From NCBI GenBank assembly GCA_947054505.1, contig CAMRWU010000001.1, positions 280,464 through 344,463 of the forward strand: a DNA stretch of 64,000 bases. The letters run 5' to 3'. Position 1 is the first letter of the stretch. Every line of letters begins with the position of its first letter. The notes below the pieces were generated by a model that saw nothing but the letters and a program-made list of their open reading frames with translations, was not told the DNA's origin and made no database searches. The position numbers were made by a program, and so were the translations under genes. This stretch comes from an uncultured Pseudomonadota bacterium. Its GTDB lineage: Bacteria > Pseudomonadota > Alphaproteobacteria > RF32 > CAG-239. Positions 52,092 to 61,170 of the stretch are shown piece after piece.

Positions 52092-53702
52092 CTAATTCAT
52101 AGACATTCTTGTCTCAGGATTCAACGGTGTTTCCAGAACAACCGGTGTCAAGATGATAACCAAAACACTGCGCTCTTTTTTAGCCTGAGCGGAACCGCCA
52201 AGCAAGGAGTTATCGGCAGAGCCTGTCCCTTCTTTGTTTGTTGTGCTGGTAACCTTTTCAAAACCGGTCAGGATCAAAGATTCTCCTGAAGTCAGTGCAA
52301 CCTCTTGGGTAAAGCCTCGGGTCTCAACTTTCGGGTTTTGAATGTATTGGTTGTCAGACTCATCGCCGAATTCAACTTTGTCCAAAGAAACCAAATCAGA
52401 CAGTGTCATGTTGAACATAACCAACAGGCGTCCGTGTTCCAAAATTCTCGGTAAAACATCCATGGTGAAGCCTGTTTCAACTTCTTCCGTGGTAACGGAA
52501 ATGTCATAGTTATTACCATCGGTACCACTGTTTGTTTTGGTCATTTCTGCAATGTAATTTTGCTTTTGAGTAACCTGAATTGGTGCTGGTTTGTTGTTCA
52601 TTGTTGTAACCGTGCCACTGGTGACCAAAGTTGTGGTATCGCGCTCAGACAACGCTTTGACCGCGGCGTCTGCAGACCAATTCTTTTTCAAGACACCCCA
52701 TGAAATACCGTTGGCCAACGCTTGTTCAGAGGTCGCAACACTTGAAGAACCTGCAATACCCAATGTAGTTACACCATCTCCGAATGTTGCTTTCAGATCA
52801 AGACCATAAGTGTCATTGTCTGTCAAAGAAACCTGCAGGATTTTGACACTGACGGCAACTTGTCTGGACAAACGCATATTCTGTTCATTAACATACTTTG
52901 CAACTTTTTTGATGTCAGACGGGGTTGCTGTTAATGTAATGGTACCATCAGACGGTGATGTTGTCAGTTTGGCTCCCTCGCCGATAATTGCGTTAATGCC
53001 TTCTTCAATTTTACTCCACAATTCGATTTCGGCTGATGTCGATTGTGAAACGCTTGATGATCCACCGCCGCTGGATTGACTTCCGCCTACAGAAACGCTC
53101 AAAGACGGCTTGGTCGGCAAGCTGTAAAGAACAAATGTTTTAGTGATATATTTGTAGAAATGAACTTCTTTCTTTTCATATTTCCACCAAATACCAAAAC
53201 GAGACGAAACCTCATTTAACAAACCGCTTAACGGTCCTCTGTATGAAACAAGCATTTTATCGGGAGTTGCCCAATCTGCCCCCACTGTTTCCGGAGATGG
53301 TTTGTTGCCGGAAGCTTCTGATTTAACACTTTCTTCCATTTGTGAAGCGTATCTGACACCCAAAGAAGTTGTTTTGTTAATCATGTCACCGATTTCAAAA
53401 AGCGTAATCGGACGATTGCTGATTAACGTAACGCCGTCTGCCGCTTCCAAATAAGTGGGGAGAGGTTCCCCCTCATACTCCACTTCGCTGGTGTCGCCCA
53501 ACCAAATGTCATCTTTTACTTTGATTAAATCTTCATTTGCCGGAGTAGTAGGAACTTTCGCCTCTTCCTTCAAGCGGGTTGTTGCTTTGACTTCTTTTTC
53601 GATAGAGGCATCCATACTGGTCGAGATTGAGCAAGAGGCTATAAGAGCGGTTAAGGCAACGCCTAAAACCATTTTATCCAAATTAGTTAAATGCATTTTC
53701 AT
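52092..53702 (-). CDS. pilN: Pilus outer-membrane secretin PilN (lipoprotein)
   Basis: 536 aa. Signal peptide with lipobox IASCSIS (Cys 24). N0/N1-type domains follow (PITLFEIGDMINKTTSLGVR, SYRGPLSGLLNEVSSRFGIW). The secretin core is GLDLKATFGDGVTTLG, VTTMNNKPAPIQVTQKQNY, ETGFTMDVLPRILEHGRLLV and GESLILTGFEKVTST, ending VLVIILTPVVLETPL. It builds the ring through which the pilus leaves the cell. Its 5' end overlaps the TcpQ-like gene by 20 bp. Confidence 0.93.
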   Translation of the reverse strand: MKMHLTNLDKMVLGVALTALIASCSISTSMDASIEKEVKATTRLKEEAKVPTTPANEDLIKVKDDIWLGDTSEVEYEGEPLPTYLEAADGVTLISNRPITLFEIGDMINKTTSLGVRYASQMEESVKSEASGNKPSPETVGADWATPDKMLVSYRGPLSGLLNEVSSRFGIWWKYEKKEVHFYKYITKTFVLYSLPTKPSLSVSVGGSQSSGGGSSSVSQSTSAEIELWSKIEEGINAIIGEGAKLTTSPSDGTITLTATPSDIKKVAKYVNEQNMRLSRQVAVSVKILQVSLTDNDTYGLDLKATFGDGVTTLGIAGSSSVATSEQALANGISWGVLKKNWSADAAVKALSERDTTTLVTSGTVTTMNNKPAPIQVTQKQNYIAEMTKTNSGTDGNNYDISVTTEEVETGFTMDVLPRILEHGRLLVMFNMTLSDLVSLDKVEFGDESDNQYIQNPKVETRGFTQEVALTSGESLILTGFEKVTSTTNKEGTGSADNSLLGGSAQAKKERSVLVIILTPVVLETPLNPETRMSMN

Positions 53703-54348
53703 CCTCCCTCGTTTCTACGACCAAAACTCTGTTTCCTTTATAAAATGTTGCCAGCGGAGCCGGACGAGCCCTTGCAAAAGAGCGAATGAGAGCAGAGCTG
53801 ACATCGGCAAAGCGCCCACGGAACATTGCTCCCGCAGACAATGTGTAGTTGCGGTTTGTGTTCCAGATAAGCCTCCAGCCGGCACGCTGGCTCCAGTCGG
53901 TGAGCAAGCCTTTAAGGGTGTTGCCTTCTTCTGCCAACCAATCTTCAACGGGGTCTTCACCGGCAAACTCGGCACTGTCATTGCCGCCGTTGTCGTTACT
54001 ATCCTCTGTTTCAGTGATGCTGAGGCTGATTTCATTTTCATAATCGCTGACTTCTTCATCAATAGTCGGTGGAATTGATGCGGATAAATTGCTTCCGGCT
54101 CCGGCTGAAACAATGCGTTGATCGCGAGGCATTCTTTCGCCAAATTCACGATAATTTGCATCTGTTTCCCGATAGTTTACAAAACGCTCGGTTTCGCCTT
54201 GCCCTCTGGGAGCTTCGATAATAACTTCTGTTTCTTGTTCTTGCACGGTATAGGTTTCTCCTGCGCCCCATCTTTCAAAACAGGAGCAACCGGCCAAAAA
54301 CATAAAAGCTGATAAAAACAACACTTTTTGTGCTTTTCTTTTATCCAT
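53683..54348 (-). CDS. TcpQ/PilL-like pilus lipoprotein
   Basis: 221 aa from the ATG at 54348 (AAGGA 9 bases upstream); earlier ATGs in frame have no ribosome site. Lipobox FLAGCSC. The last third matches the TcpQ/PilL C-terminal domain: GNTLKGLLTDWSQRAGWRLI, SAGAMFRGRFADVSSALIRS, then YKGNRVLVVE. Such proteins help the secretin localise and assemble. First gene of the pil operon, with pilN overlapping. Confidence 0.82.
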   Translation of the reverse strand: MDKRKAQKVLFLSAFMFLAGCSCFERWGAGETYTVQEQETEVIIEAPRGQGETERFVNYRETDANYREFGERMPRDQRIVSAGAGSNLSASIPPTIDEEVSDYENEISLSITETEDSNDNGGNDSAEFAGEDPVEDWLAEEGNTLKGLLTDWSQRAGWRLIWNTNRNYTLSAGAMFRGRFADVSSALIRSFARARPAPLATFYKGNRVLVVETREDENAFN

Positions 54349-54434
54349 TTTTGCTATCCTTAAAGTCGAATTAGTCATATTTTTACCTATCATACATACT
54401 GAAAATTAAATAATCAAGCGTAACGGCAGACTTA

Positions 54435-56108
54435 TTACCATTGCAAATACATGCCGTTAGTTCTGTTGTTAATTCTGTTTGCATCTCCTGTTTCGTCGTT
54501 TCGTAAAGAGGTTGTTCTTATAATGAAAGAGTTCGGTTCCCTGTTTGTAAAAACAGTATTTATTTTGCTGAAAGGAACGCCCCTGTTTATCAAAATGTTT
54601 TGTAAGAGGTTTAACCGCTTTTGTTGTAGCTCTCTGGCACTTGTGCCGTCAATGCGGATTTCCAGTCCCAGATTTTTGTCGGTGGCGGTTCTTGTTGCAA
54701 AGGCTTGTATCCAACGTAATGTTTGTCCGGATATCTCCGCACGGTTAGGCTGAAATGACAAACGCATTTCTGTAGGCATGATTTTTCCTTTGTTGCGGCG
54801 AAGTTTTTTCTTAACGGAATCAATGAGGCTGTCTTCTCCTGATGTGGATGTTTGCGCGGATAGTCTCTTTTGTTTTGTATCGGCCTGAAAAATTGAGCTC
54901 AGAGAAGACAAAATAGATTTTTTCTTGTCGCTGTCTGTTGCCGTATTGGGTTCTTTGAGTGGAGTGATGTTTTCTCTCCGTGGAATGTCCTCTGGTTTTT
55001 CTTCTTTTGTTGCGTTTTCTTTTGTTTGTTTGGGGTGTTTTTTCTTTATTTGTTCGTCAATTGCGGCTTCCCTCTCAATTCCCTCCGGTGATGATGGTGA
55101 TATGAGTTGGGGAGTCAGGTTCTCGTCGTTGAGGATGTCTTCGGGAATGGGGATGAGTAGGTTTTTAACCGTCTCGGAGGCGAGAAGCAGTTCATAGTCT
55201 TTGTTGGTTAATGGCTTGTTGTTTAATGCGGCGTCAACAGCGGCTTTGTCCTTGCTGAAATGTTCGTTTTTCAGAAGGGAGTTTTTGTGTGCTCCGGCGC
55301 TTTGTGCGACCACCCACGGGCTGTCATTCGGGGCTGTTTTTTCAGACATTTGTTGCCAGTTTTTTTTGCTGGTGCTTGCTTCTTCGGTTTTTTTTGTGTC
55401 AGACGTTATCATTCCGGAAACGGGGATGCTCTTGTTGGTAAGAGCAACGCGGTTCTCCGGTGCGCTTAGGCTGTCTCTGACTTTGTAGGTGCCTTTGTTT
55501 GGTGCGTTGACATCTTTTTGCAGAGGAAGCAAAGGTGCGGGTTCTGCCTTTTCGCTCAGAATGATGTTGTTTTCTTTGGACGCTAAAGCTGTGGGAAGAA
55601 TTTTGGGCGCGGATAGCGGAATGCTGATCTTTTCTTTCTGTTGCGCTGAGGAGTGGGCGGGCAGAGGGGCGCTTTCTGCTTTGTTGTCTTTGAATATGGG
55701 GTGAGGAGGCGATTTAACCTCTTCGGCATAAACAACGGCTTTTTCGTTTGGGGCTGGTGCTGTGATGCTGATGTCCAAGGGGATTTCCGGTAGAGCGTCC
55801 GCAAGTATAATTTCCGAAGTCGCGGATGGCTCTTCGGCTAAAATAATATCGTTTTCCGGTTGGTAAACAACCTGAGGCGTTGTTTTGACATCCTCAAGCT
55901 TTGTCAGCTGTATTTTCTTTGTCGGAGCCGGTTTTGCAGAGGGGTTTGCTTGCGTTCCGTTCAGAAAAAGCATGATGTTTTTGTTGGGCAGTTGTATATT
56001 TTCGGATTTTGAGGGTGAGGCGTGCCAAAACGCACTGTTTATGACAAAAATCACAAACAGAGATGTGCAAAAACTGTAAACGAATGTTTTAAAACACGTT
56101 TTTGGCAT
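54435..56108 (-). CDS. Proline-rich membrane-anchored protein with OmpA-like C-terminus
   Basis: 557 aa. One N-terminal membrane helix (residues 8-28), then about 400 residues rich in Pro, Lys, Ser and Glu that should be disordered, with a second acidic/basic stretch. The last 110 residues are folded: MRLSFQPNRAEISGQTLRWI, LGLEIRIDGTSARELQQKRL and RGVPFSKINTVFTNREPNSF, the OmpA/MotB peptidoglycan-binding pattern (F-x-P, then D/R and a helix, then variable strands). It sits just upstream of the pil operon on the same strand, so a role in anchoring the pilus through the wall is plausible. Confidence 0.7.
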   Translation of the reverse strand: MPKTCFKTFVYSFCTSLFVIFVINSAFWHASPSKSENIQLPNKNIMLFLNGTQANPSAKPAPTKKIQLTKLEDVKTTPQVVYQPENDIILAEEPSATSEIILADALPEIPLDISITAPAPNEKAVVYAEEVKSPPHPIFKDNKAESAPLPAHSSAQQKEKISIPLSAPKILPTALASKENNIILSEKAEPAPLLPLQKDVNAPNKGTYKVRDSLSAPENRVALTNKSIPVSGMITSDTKKTEEASTSKKNWQQMSEKTAPNDSPWVVAQSAGAHKNSLLKNEHFSKDKAAVDAALNNKPLTNKDYELLLASETVKNLLIPIPEDILNDENLTPQLISPSSPEGIEREAAIDEQIKKKHPKQTKENATKEEKPEDIPRRENITPLKEPNTATDSDKKKSILSSLSSIFQADTKQKRLSAQTSTSGEDSLIDSVKKKLRRNKGKIMPTEMRLSFQPNRAEISGQTLRWIQAFATRTATDKNLGLEIRIDGTSARELQQKRLNLLQNILINRGVPFSKINTVFTNREPNSFIIRTTSLRNDETGDANRINNRTNGMYLQW

Positions 56109-56301
56109 AAATTAAACCCCTCTGAATCCTTGATAAATCAAATTGCGACTCTTGGCAAGAGCCCATAAAAAATGCATAAAAAACTGTGGATTCTTTTAAA
56201 TAAAATATTCTACTGGCTATCAGAAACATTTGTTAACGAATATTAAAGACATCCAGTATGATAATAACCTATTAAACGGGCTCGCTTTGAAAGGGATACT
56301 G

Positions 56302-57801
56302 ATGCTCAGTCTCAAGCATTTGGCAATAAATTCATTTAACGAAAACTTGGCGTATGTTCACAAAGATTGCGTGGATTATAAGGTTGACGATATTAAAACG
56401 CTGACCAGAGTTGAAATTCACGGAGGTGTCCGTCCTGTTTATGCCTTTTTACAGGTGGTGGATGATGCCAAAGTGGTCAAGCCAGATGAACTGGCGCTGA
56501 ATACCGAAGCTTTCCGTCAAATCAACCTGCCGGAGAGTGCAAAAGTTTCTTTGACGTTGTCGCCTCCGGCTCCTAGTCTGACGTCTATAAAAAAGAAAAT
56601 TGCCGGAAATATCCTGAGCGCGGCGGAATATGGCGGAATTGTTAGTGACATTGCGGCCAAGAGATATTCAAACATGGATATCGCTTCGTTTTTGGTGGCA
56701 TCCAGTTCCTTTATGACCACTTCAGAGGTTTTGGCTTTTACCGAAGCGTTGATTGGCGATAACACGTTCCGTTGGGAAAATGAAGATATTGTTGTTGATC
56801 ATCATTGCTTTGGCGGTGTGCCTGGGAATAAGACGGATATTATTATGACGGCGATTGTCGCGGCTTATGGATTACCGATGGCCAAGACGTGTTCGCGATC
56901 ATTGTCGTCTTGTGCCGGTGTGGCCGATACCATGGGTGTATTAGCCAATGTTGATTTGGATGAAAAACAGTTTCGCTCTTTGTTGAAAGAAAACAGAGGG
57001 GTTATCGGATGTTATCAAAGTTTGCCGATTGCCGAAGCCAACAAAATCATCTCAGATGTTGAGCGTCATATCGGATTGACTCAACAGCAGCATTTGGCGG
57101 CTTCCATTTTGGCAATAAAGCTGGCCGCCGGAGTGACGCATCTTGTTGTTGATATTCCGGTCGGACCGACCTCTCGAGTTAAGTCCACAAACGAGGCGAT
57201 GCGTTTGCGCAAACTGGTGGAATATGTCGGCGATATGCTTTCAATTGAGATTGATGCCGTGATTACAGACGGTAGTGAGCCGATAGGTAACGGTATCGGT
57301 GCAGTGTTGGAGGCGCGGGATATTATGAAAATCTTGCGCAACAAAGACGATGCACCGCAAGATTTGTTGGAAAAATCATTGTTCTTGGCCGGCCGTATTT
57401 TAGAGTTTGATCCCAAGTTGCGCGGCGGGCAGGGATATCATGTGGCGAAAGAGATTTTGACATCCGGTCGCGCTCTTGAGGCAATGAATAAGATTATTTA
57501 TGGGCAAGGAAAAGCGCCACAGCCGCAATTGGGTAATTTGACGCGCGATATTGTATCTTCGGTGAGTGGAGAAGTCGAAAGCATTGACAATGCCCGTATT
57601 AACCGCATCGGTGTTTTGGCCGGAGCCGGCAGATACTCAGGTGCCGGACTTGATTTGCTGAAAAAAGTCGGGGATCGGGTAGAGCAAGGAGAGGCCTTGT
57701 ATCGTATTCATGCTGTCAATTCAACGGATTTTGCCTTTGCTAATTCAGTTGTGGACGGTAATACCGGTTATGAAATTTCTACGGGAAAAGGGCGTTATTA
57801 A
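56302..57801 (+). CDS. AMP phosphorylase/thymidine phosphorylase family protein
   Basis: 499 aa from the ATG at 56302, chosen because AAAGGGA lies upstream and the protein then opens LSLKHLAINSFNENLAYVHK as relatives do. A long N-terminal domain, then the pyrimidine/AMP phosphorylase core: VDHHCFGGVPGNKTDIIMTA, KTCSRSLSSCAGVADTMGVL and LAASILAIKLAAGVTHLVVD, ending with a lipoyl-like hammerhead (GDRVEQGEALYRIHAVNS). The about 500-aa length matches the archaeal-type AMP phosphorylase group rather than short bacterial DeoA. Splits nucleoside (mono)phosphates with phosphate; exact substrate open. Confidence 0.87.
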   Translation: MLSLKHLAINSFNENLAYVHKDCVDYKVDDIKTLTRVEIHGGVRPVYAFLQVVDDAKVVKPDELALNTEAFRQINLPESAKVSLTLSPPAPSLTSIKKKIAGNILSAAEYGGIVSDIAAKRYSNMDIASFLVASSSFMTTSEVLAFTEALIGDNTFRWENEDIVVDHHCFGGVPGNKTDIIMTAIVAAYGLPMAKTCSRSLSSCAGVADTMGVLANVDLDEKQFRSLLKENRGVIGCYQSLPIAEANKIISDVERHIGLTQQQHLAASILAIKLAAGVTHLVVDIPVGPTSRVKSTNEAMRLRKLVEYVGDMLSIEIDAVITDGSEPIGNGIGAVLEARDIMKILRNKDDAPQDLLEKSLFLAGRILEFDPKLRGGQGYHVAKEILTSGRALEAMNKIIYGQGKAPQPQLGNLTRDIVSSVSGEVESIDNARINRIGVLAGAGRYSGAGLDLLKKVGDRVEQGEALYRIHAVNSTDFAFANSVVDGNTGYEISTGKGRY

Positions 57802-57873
57802 ACATTTGACTCTTTTGCCGAAAACAGATACGTTTAACGCAGAAAACGTATTACTAACTTAATCTTTACAATT

Positions 57874-58275
57874 ATGTCAGAAAGTTGTGATGGTCCGCTT
57901 ATTTGGATCGAAAAAACGCGAGTGTGGTATGCTCCGTGGAAAGAAAAGGTCTTCGGTATTCGTGTTAACGGTGTGGTTATTCCGCTCAAACAGCCGGAAC
58001 CGGACACTTTCAAAAATGCTGTTCAAAAAGCGACGGCAAGTCGATTTGAAGGAAAAAACGGCGGTCTTGGCGGTTCAAGAACATGGGATCTTCTTCGCGA
58101 AGACTGGTGGGATATCAACAATGTCCTGAAGTCATATGGTGGTGATCCGCTTCCTGAAGAACTGATGACTGCGGATGGTTTTCTTTTTAATTTCAAACGA
58201 GGCCGTTCTGAGCGCTTGGGTAAAGAAGATTATCTTGACGATAATCAGCGTTACTCGTATCGAATTATTTTCTAA
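57874..58275 (+). CDS. Hypothetical protein with YGIR/WG-like motif
   Basis: 133 aa, no signal peptide. It contains WIEKTRVWYAPWKEKVFGIR followed by VNGVVIPLKQP, similar to the YGIRKNGVVVLPPEY of the gene at 60527. The rest has TWDLLREDWWDINNVLKSYG and a charged tail. No named family; possibly a WG-repeat relative. A terminator follows before the dnaK promoter. Confidence 0.6.
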   Translation: MSESCDGPLIWIEKTRVWYAPWKEKVFGIRVNGVVIPLKQPEPDTFKNAVQKATASRFEGKNGGLGGSRTWDLLREDWWDINNVLKSYGGDPLPEELMTADGFLFNFKRGRSERLGKEDYLDDNQRYSYRIIF

Positions 58276-58276
58276 A

Positions 58277-58312
58277 CGAGGAGCCGGAAGTTTTTCCGGT
58301 TCCTTTCTTTTT
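58277..58312 (+). terminator. Terminator before dnaK
   Basis: GGAGCCGGAAG / TTCCGGTTCC hairpin followed by a T-rich run. Confidence 0.65.
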
Positions 58313-58340
58313 AAATAATATAAAAAAATCTCAAATCAGA

Positions 58341-58369
58341 CTTGCATCACCGATTTTGCGTCCCTATAT
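58341..58369 (+). promoter_or_regulatory. Sigma-32-like promoter of dnaK
   Basis: CTTGCAT at 58341-58347, 14-nt spacer, CCCTATAT at 58362-58369; 51 bp before the ATG. Confidence 0.7.
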
Positions 58370-58420
58370 ATCCTTTTAGAAAAACAATTTGACTAAGTTT
58401 TATAACAAAGGGAAAAAATC

Positions 58421-60334
58421 ATGAGCAATAAAGTTATCGGTATTGACCTTGGAACGACAAACTCCTGCTTTTCTGTTATGGAAGGCGGAGAGGCTAAGGT
58501 TTTGGAGAACTCTGAAGGGGCAAGAACCACACCGTCTATGGTAGCGTTCACGGATAATGAGCGTTTGGTTGGTTTTCCGGCTAAACGTCAGGCCGTTACC
58601 AATCCGGAAAACACTCTGTTTGCCATCAAACGCTTGATTGGTCGCCGCTTTAATTCTCCGGAAGTTGCCAAAGACAAATCGTTGGTTCCGTTCAAAATCG
58701 TTGACGGTGACAATGGTGATGCATGGGTTGAGGTTAAAGGTCAGAAATATGCACCTTCTCAAATTTCAGCTATTGTCTTGCAAAAGATTAAGGAATATGC
58801 CGAAAGCTATTTAGGCGAAAAGATTGACAAAGCCGTTATTACCGTTCCGGCTTACTTTAATGACTCTCAGCGTCAGGCCACCAAAGATGCCGGTAAAATT
58901 GCCGGTTTGGATGTTTTGCGCATCATCAATGAACCGACTGCCGCCGCTTTGGCTTATGGTATGGATAAAAAAGCCAGCGGAACAATTGCTGTTTATGACT
59001 TGGGCGGTGGTACATTCGATATTTCCATTTTGGAAATCGGCGACGGTGTGTTTGAAGTAAAATCAACCAACGGCGATACTTTCTTGGGGGGTGAAGACTT
59101 TGACCAACGTTTGGTAACATATTTGACAGATGAATTCAAAAAAGAGACCGGCATTGATTTGAAAAATGATCGTTTGGCTCTGCAACGCTTGAAAGAAGCC
59201 GCAGAAAAGGCTAAGATTGAATTGTCTTCTACAACTCAGACCGAAGTTAACCTGCCGTTCATTACTGCTGATCAGACCGGTCCGAAACACCTTAACATCA
59301 AATTAACCCGTGCCAAACTGGAATCTTTGGTTGAAGATCTTATTGACAAGACGGTTGAACCTTGCAAAAAGGCTATGGCCGATGCCGGTGTAACTCCAGC
59401 TGATATCAGCGAAGTTATTCTGGTTGGCGGTATGACCCGTATGCCTAAAGTTCAGGAAAAAGTTAAGGAAATTTTTGGTAAAGAACCGCACAAAGGTGTA
59501 AATCCTGATGAAGTTGTTGCTGTTGGTGCCGCAATTCAGGGTGGTGTCTTGATGGGCGATGTGAAAGACGTTTTGTTGCTCGACGTTACTCCGCTGTCAT
59601 TGGGTATTGAAACCTTAGGCGGTGTGTTCACTCGCTTGATTGATCGCAACACCACAATTCCGACCCGCAAATCTCAAGTCTTCTCTACAGCTGAAGATGG
59701 TCAGACAGCCGTTACAATTCGCGTTTTCCAAGGTGAACGTGAAATGGCCGCTGACAACAAGTTGCTCGGTCAGTTTGACTTGGTTGGTATTCCGCCTGCA
59801 CCGCGTGGTATGCCGCAGATTGAGGTGACTTTTGATATTGATGCAAACGGTATTGTAAACGTTTCGGCAAAAGACAAGGCAACCAACAAAGAGCAGGCTA
59901 TTCGTATTCAGGCCAGCGGTGGTTTGTCTGACAGCGATATTGAGAAAATGGTCAAAGATGCCGAAGCCAATGCCGAAGCCGATAAGAAGAAAAAAGAGTT
60001 GGTTGAAGCCAAAAACCAAGGTGAATCTTTGGTTCACGCAACTGAAAAAACTTTGAAGGAACACGGTGATAAAGTAAGTCCGGCAGAAAAGAGCCAGATT
60101 GAAACCGAGTTGAACGCTTTGAAGACCGCTTTGGAAGCTGAAGATTTGGCTGTTATCAAAGAAAAAACCGATAGCTTGATGCAAGCTTCTTTGAAACTTG
60201 GCGAAGCTATGTACAAGGCTCAGCAGGGTGACGCTGCCGGAGCACAGGCCGGTGCCGATACCGGAGCTTCTGCCGGAGAACAGCCCGCCGGCGATGACAA
60301 AGTTGTCGATGCAGACTTTGAAGAAGTTAAGTAA
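58421..60334 (+). CDS. dnaK: Chaperone protein DnaK (Hsp70)
   Basis: 637 aa. [17 protein letters not shown] at the N-terminus, [36 protein letters not shown] and [14 protein letters not shown] complete the nucleotide-binding domain. The linker [13 protein letters not shown] precedes the substrate-binding and helical-lid domains. The C-terminus ends in Ala/Gly-rich residues and [10 protein letters not shown]. Monocistronic here, with a terminator at 60352 and dnaJ 43 kb away. Confidence 0.98.
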   Translation: MSNKVIGIDLGTTNSCFSVMEGGEAKVLENSEGARTTPSMVAFTDNERLVGFPAKRQAVTNPENTLFAIKRLIGRRFNSPEVAKDKSLVPFKIVDGDNGDAWVEVKGQKYAPSQISAIVLQKIKEYAESYLGEKIDKAVITVPAYFNDSQRQATKDAGKIAGLDVLRIINEPTAAALAYGMDKKASGTIAVYDLGGGTFDISILEIGDGVFEVKSTNGDTFLGGEDFDQRLVTYLTDEFKKETGIDLKNDRLALQRLKEAAEKAKIELSSTTQTEVNLPFITADQTGPKHLNIKLTRAKLESLVEDLIDKTVEPCKKAMADAGVTPADISEVILVGGMTRMPKVQEKVKEIFGKEPHKGVNPDEVVAVGAAIQGGVLMGDVKDVLLLDVTPLSLGIETLGGVFTRLIDRNTTIPTRKSQVFSTAEDGQTAVTIRVFQGEREMAADNKLLGQFDLVGIPPAPRGMPQIEVTFDIDANGIVNVSAKDKATNKEQAIRIQASGGLSDSDIEKMVKDAEANAEADKKKKELVEAKNQGESLVHATEKTLKEHGDKVSPAEKSQIETELNALKTALEAEDLAVIKEKTDSLMQASLKLGEAMYKAQQGDAAGAQAGADTGASAGEQPAGDDKVVDADFEEVK

Positions 60335-60351
60335 GCTTTATTCTAAAGCAC

Positions 60352-60380
60352 AAAGCCTCGCGCAAGCGGGGCTTTTTTTA
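60352..60380 (+). terminator. Terminator of dnaK
   Basis: AAAGCCTCG / CGGGGCTTTTTTT hairpin. Confidence 0.85.
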
Positions 60381-60484
60381 TGGTTAACGCTGATGGGATT
60401 AATATGGCCTTGACCCGAAAATATATTTGGAGTATATTGCTTTCATCAGAGCATACAATTAAGATTATAATTACATTAAGCCGG

Positions 60485-60515
60485 CCGCAGAGAACCTGCG
60501 CTCGTTAAAGTCGAG
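60485..60515 (+). promoter_or_regulatory. Double-hairpin 5' leader, copy 1
   Basis: CGCAG-agaac-CTGCG (60486-60500) directly followed by CTCG-ttaaagt-CGAG (60501-60515), 11 bases before the ATG. The same 31-nt block precedes the gene at 61171. Confidence 0.7.
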
Positions 60516-60526
60516 AAAACAGAGTT

Positions 60527-61012
60527 ATGAATAGATTTATTGTTCTGTTTCTGCTCTTGGTTTTTTGTTCTACACCTTTCTGTTTTGCCCAAAAGACGTA
60601 TAAATATGTCGAATACGGCGGCAGGATGGAGTTGATAGTCAAAACTCAACCCAAAAATTATTGGTTCGGAGTAGAAAAAAAGACGTATGGTATTCGTAAA
60701 AATGGCGTTGTGGTGTTGCCTCCCGAGTATTCTGCTGATGAGGTTGCTTTTCCCGCAGATGTATTTCTTCTTGTTTTCATGAACAGTTCCGAAAAAACAG
60801 TCTATGTTTACAGCGTAGAAGACGGAGAGGAGGTTTTTCGCCATGTCAGCTCGGAAGCCGACGGCCAAACTTTTTGTGGTTTTGTGTTTCGGAAAATCGG
60901 AGCTCGGTGCTATGCGTTGCTTGAATGCTTTAACCTCAATGGTGAGCTGAACTGTAAAACAATCAGAATTTTTCAGCGTTATCGAGGAGAGACACGGCAA
61001 TTGGAACCATAA
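60527..61012 (+). CDS. Secreted protein of a local paralogous family (YGIRKNG motif)
   Basis: 161 aa. Signal peptide at 1-21 (FCFAQ). YKYVEYGGRMELIVKTQ then YWFGVEKKTYGIRKNGVVV and LPPEYSADEV: a WG-like beta unit. Further on, SVEDGEEVFRHVSSEADG. Paralogue of the gene at 61171 (MELIVK/MQLIKK, TYGIRKNG/RYGLRKKG, VYSVEDGEEV/VFDTESGEKV). Function unknown. Confidence 0.65.
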   Translation: MNRFIVLFLLLVFCSTPFCFAQKTYKYVEYGGRMELIVKTQPKNYWFGVEKKTYGIRKNGVVVLPPEYSADEVAFPADVFLLVFMNSSEKTVYVYSVEDGEEVFRHVSSEADGQTFCGFVFRKIGARCYALLECFNLNGELNCKTIRIFQRYRGETRQLEP

Positions 61013-61049
61013 AAAAATCCGCGGAGAACATTCTCTGCGGATTTTTTTG
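61011..61049 (+). terminator. Terminator of the 60527 gene
   Basis: AAAAAAATCCGCGGAGAA / TTCTCTGCGGATTTTTTT. The right arm TTCTCTGCGG is complementary to CCGCAGAGAA of the 5' leaders. Confidence 0.85.
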
Positions 61050-61129
61050 TTGCTGTTGACAATCTGGTGAATATTGGATACTGTTTAAAGCAAAATCATA
61101 TAATTAACATTATAATTAACCTAAGCCAA

Positions 61130-61160
61130 CCGCAGAGAACCTGCGCTCGTTAAAGTCGAG
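61130..61160 (+). promoter_or_regulatory. Double-hairpin 5' leader, copy 2
   Basis: CGCAG-agaac-CTGCG (61131-61145) and CTCG-ttaaagt-CGAG (61146-61160), identical to copy 1 over 31 nt; 10 bases before the ATG. Confidence 0.7.
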
Positions 61161-61170
61161 AAAAGTAGAT

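Noticed and set aside
59063..60216. Antisense frames inside dnaK up to 189 aa
   Set aside because: Typical shadows in a highly biased conserved gene; no independent evidence.
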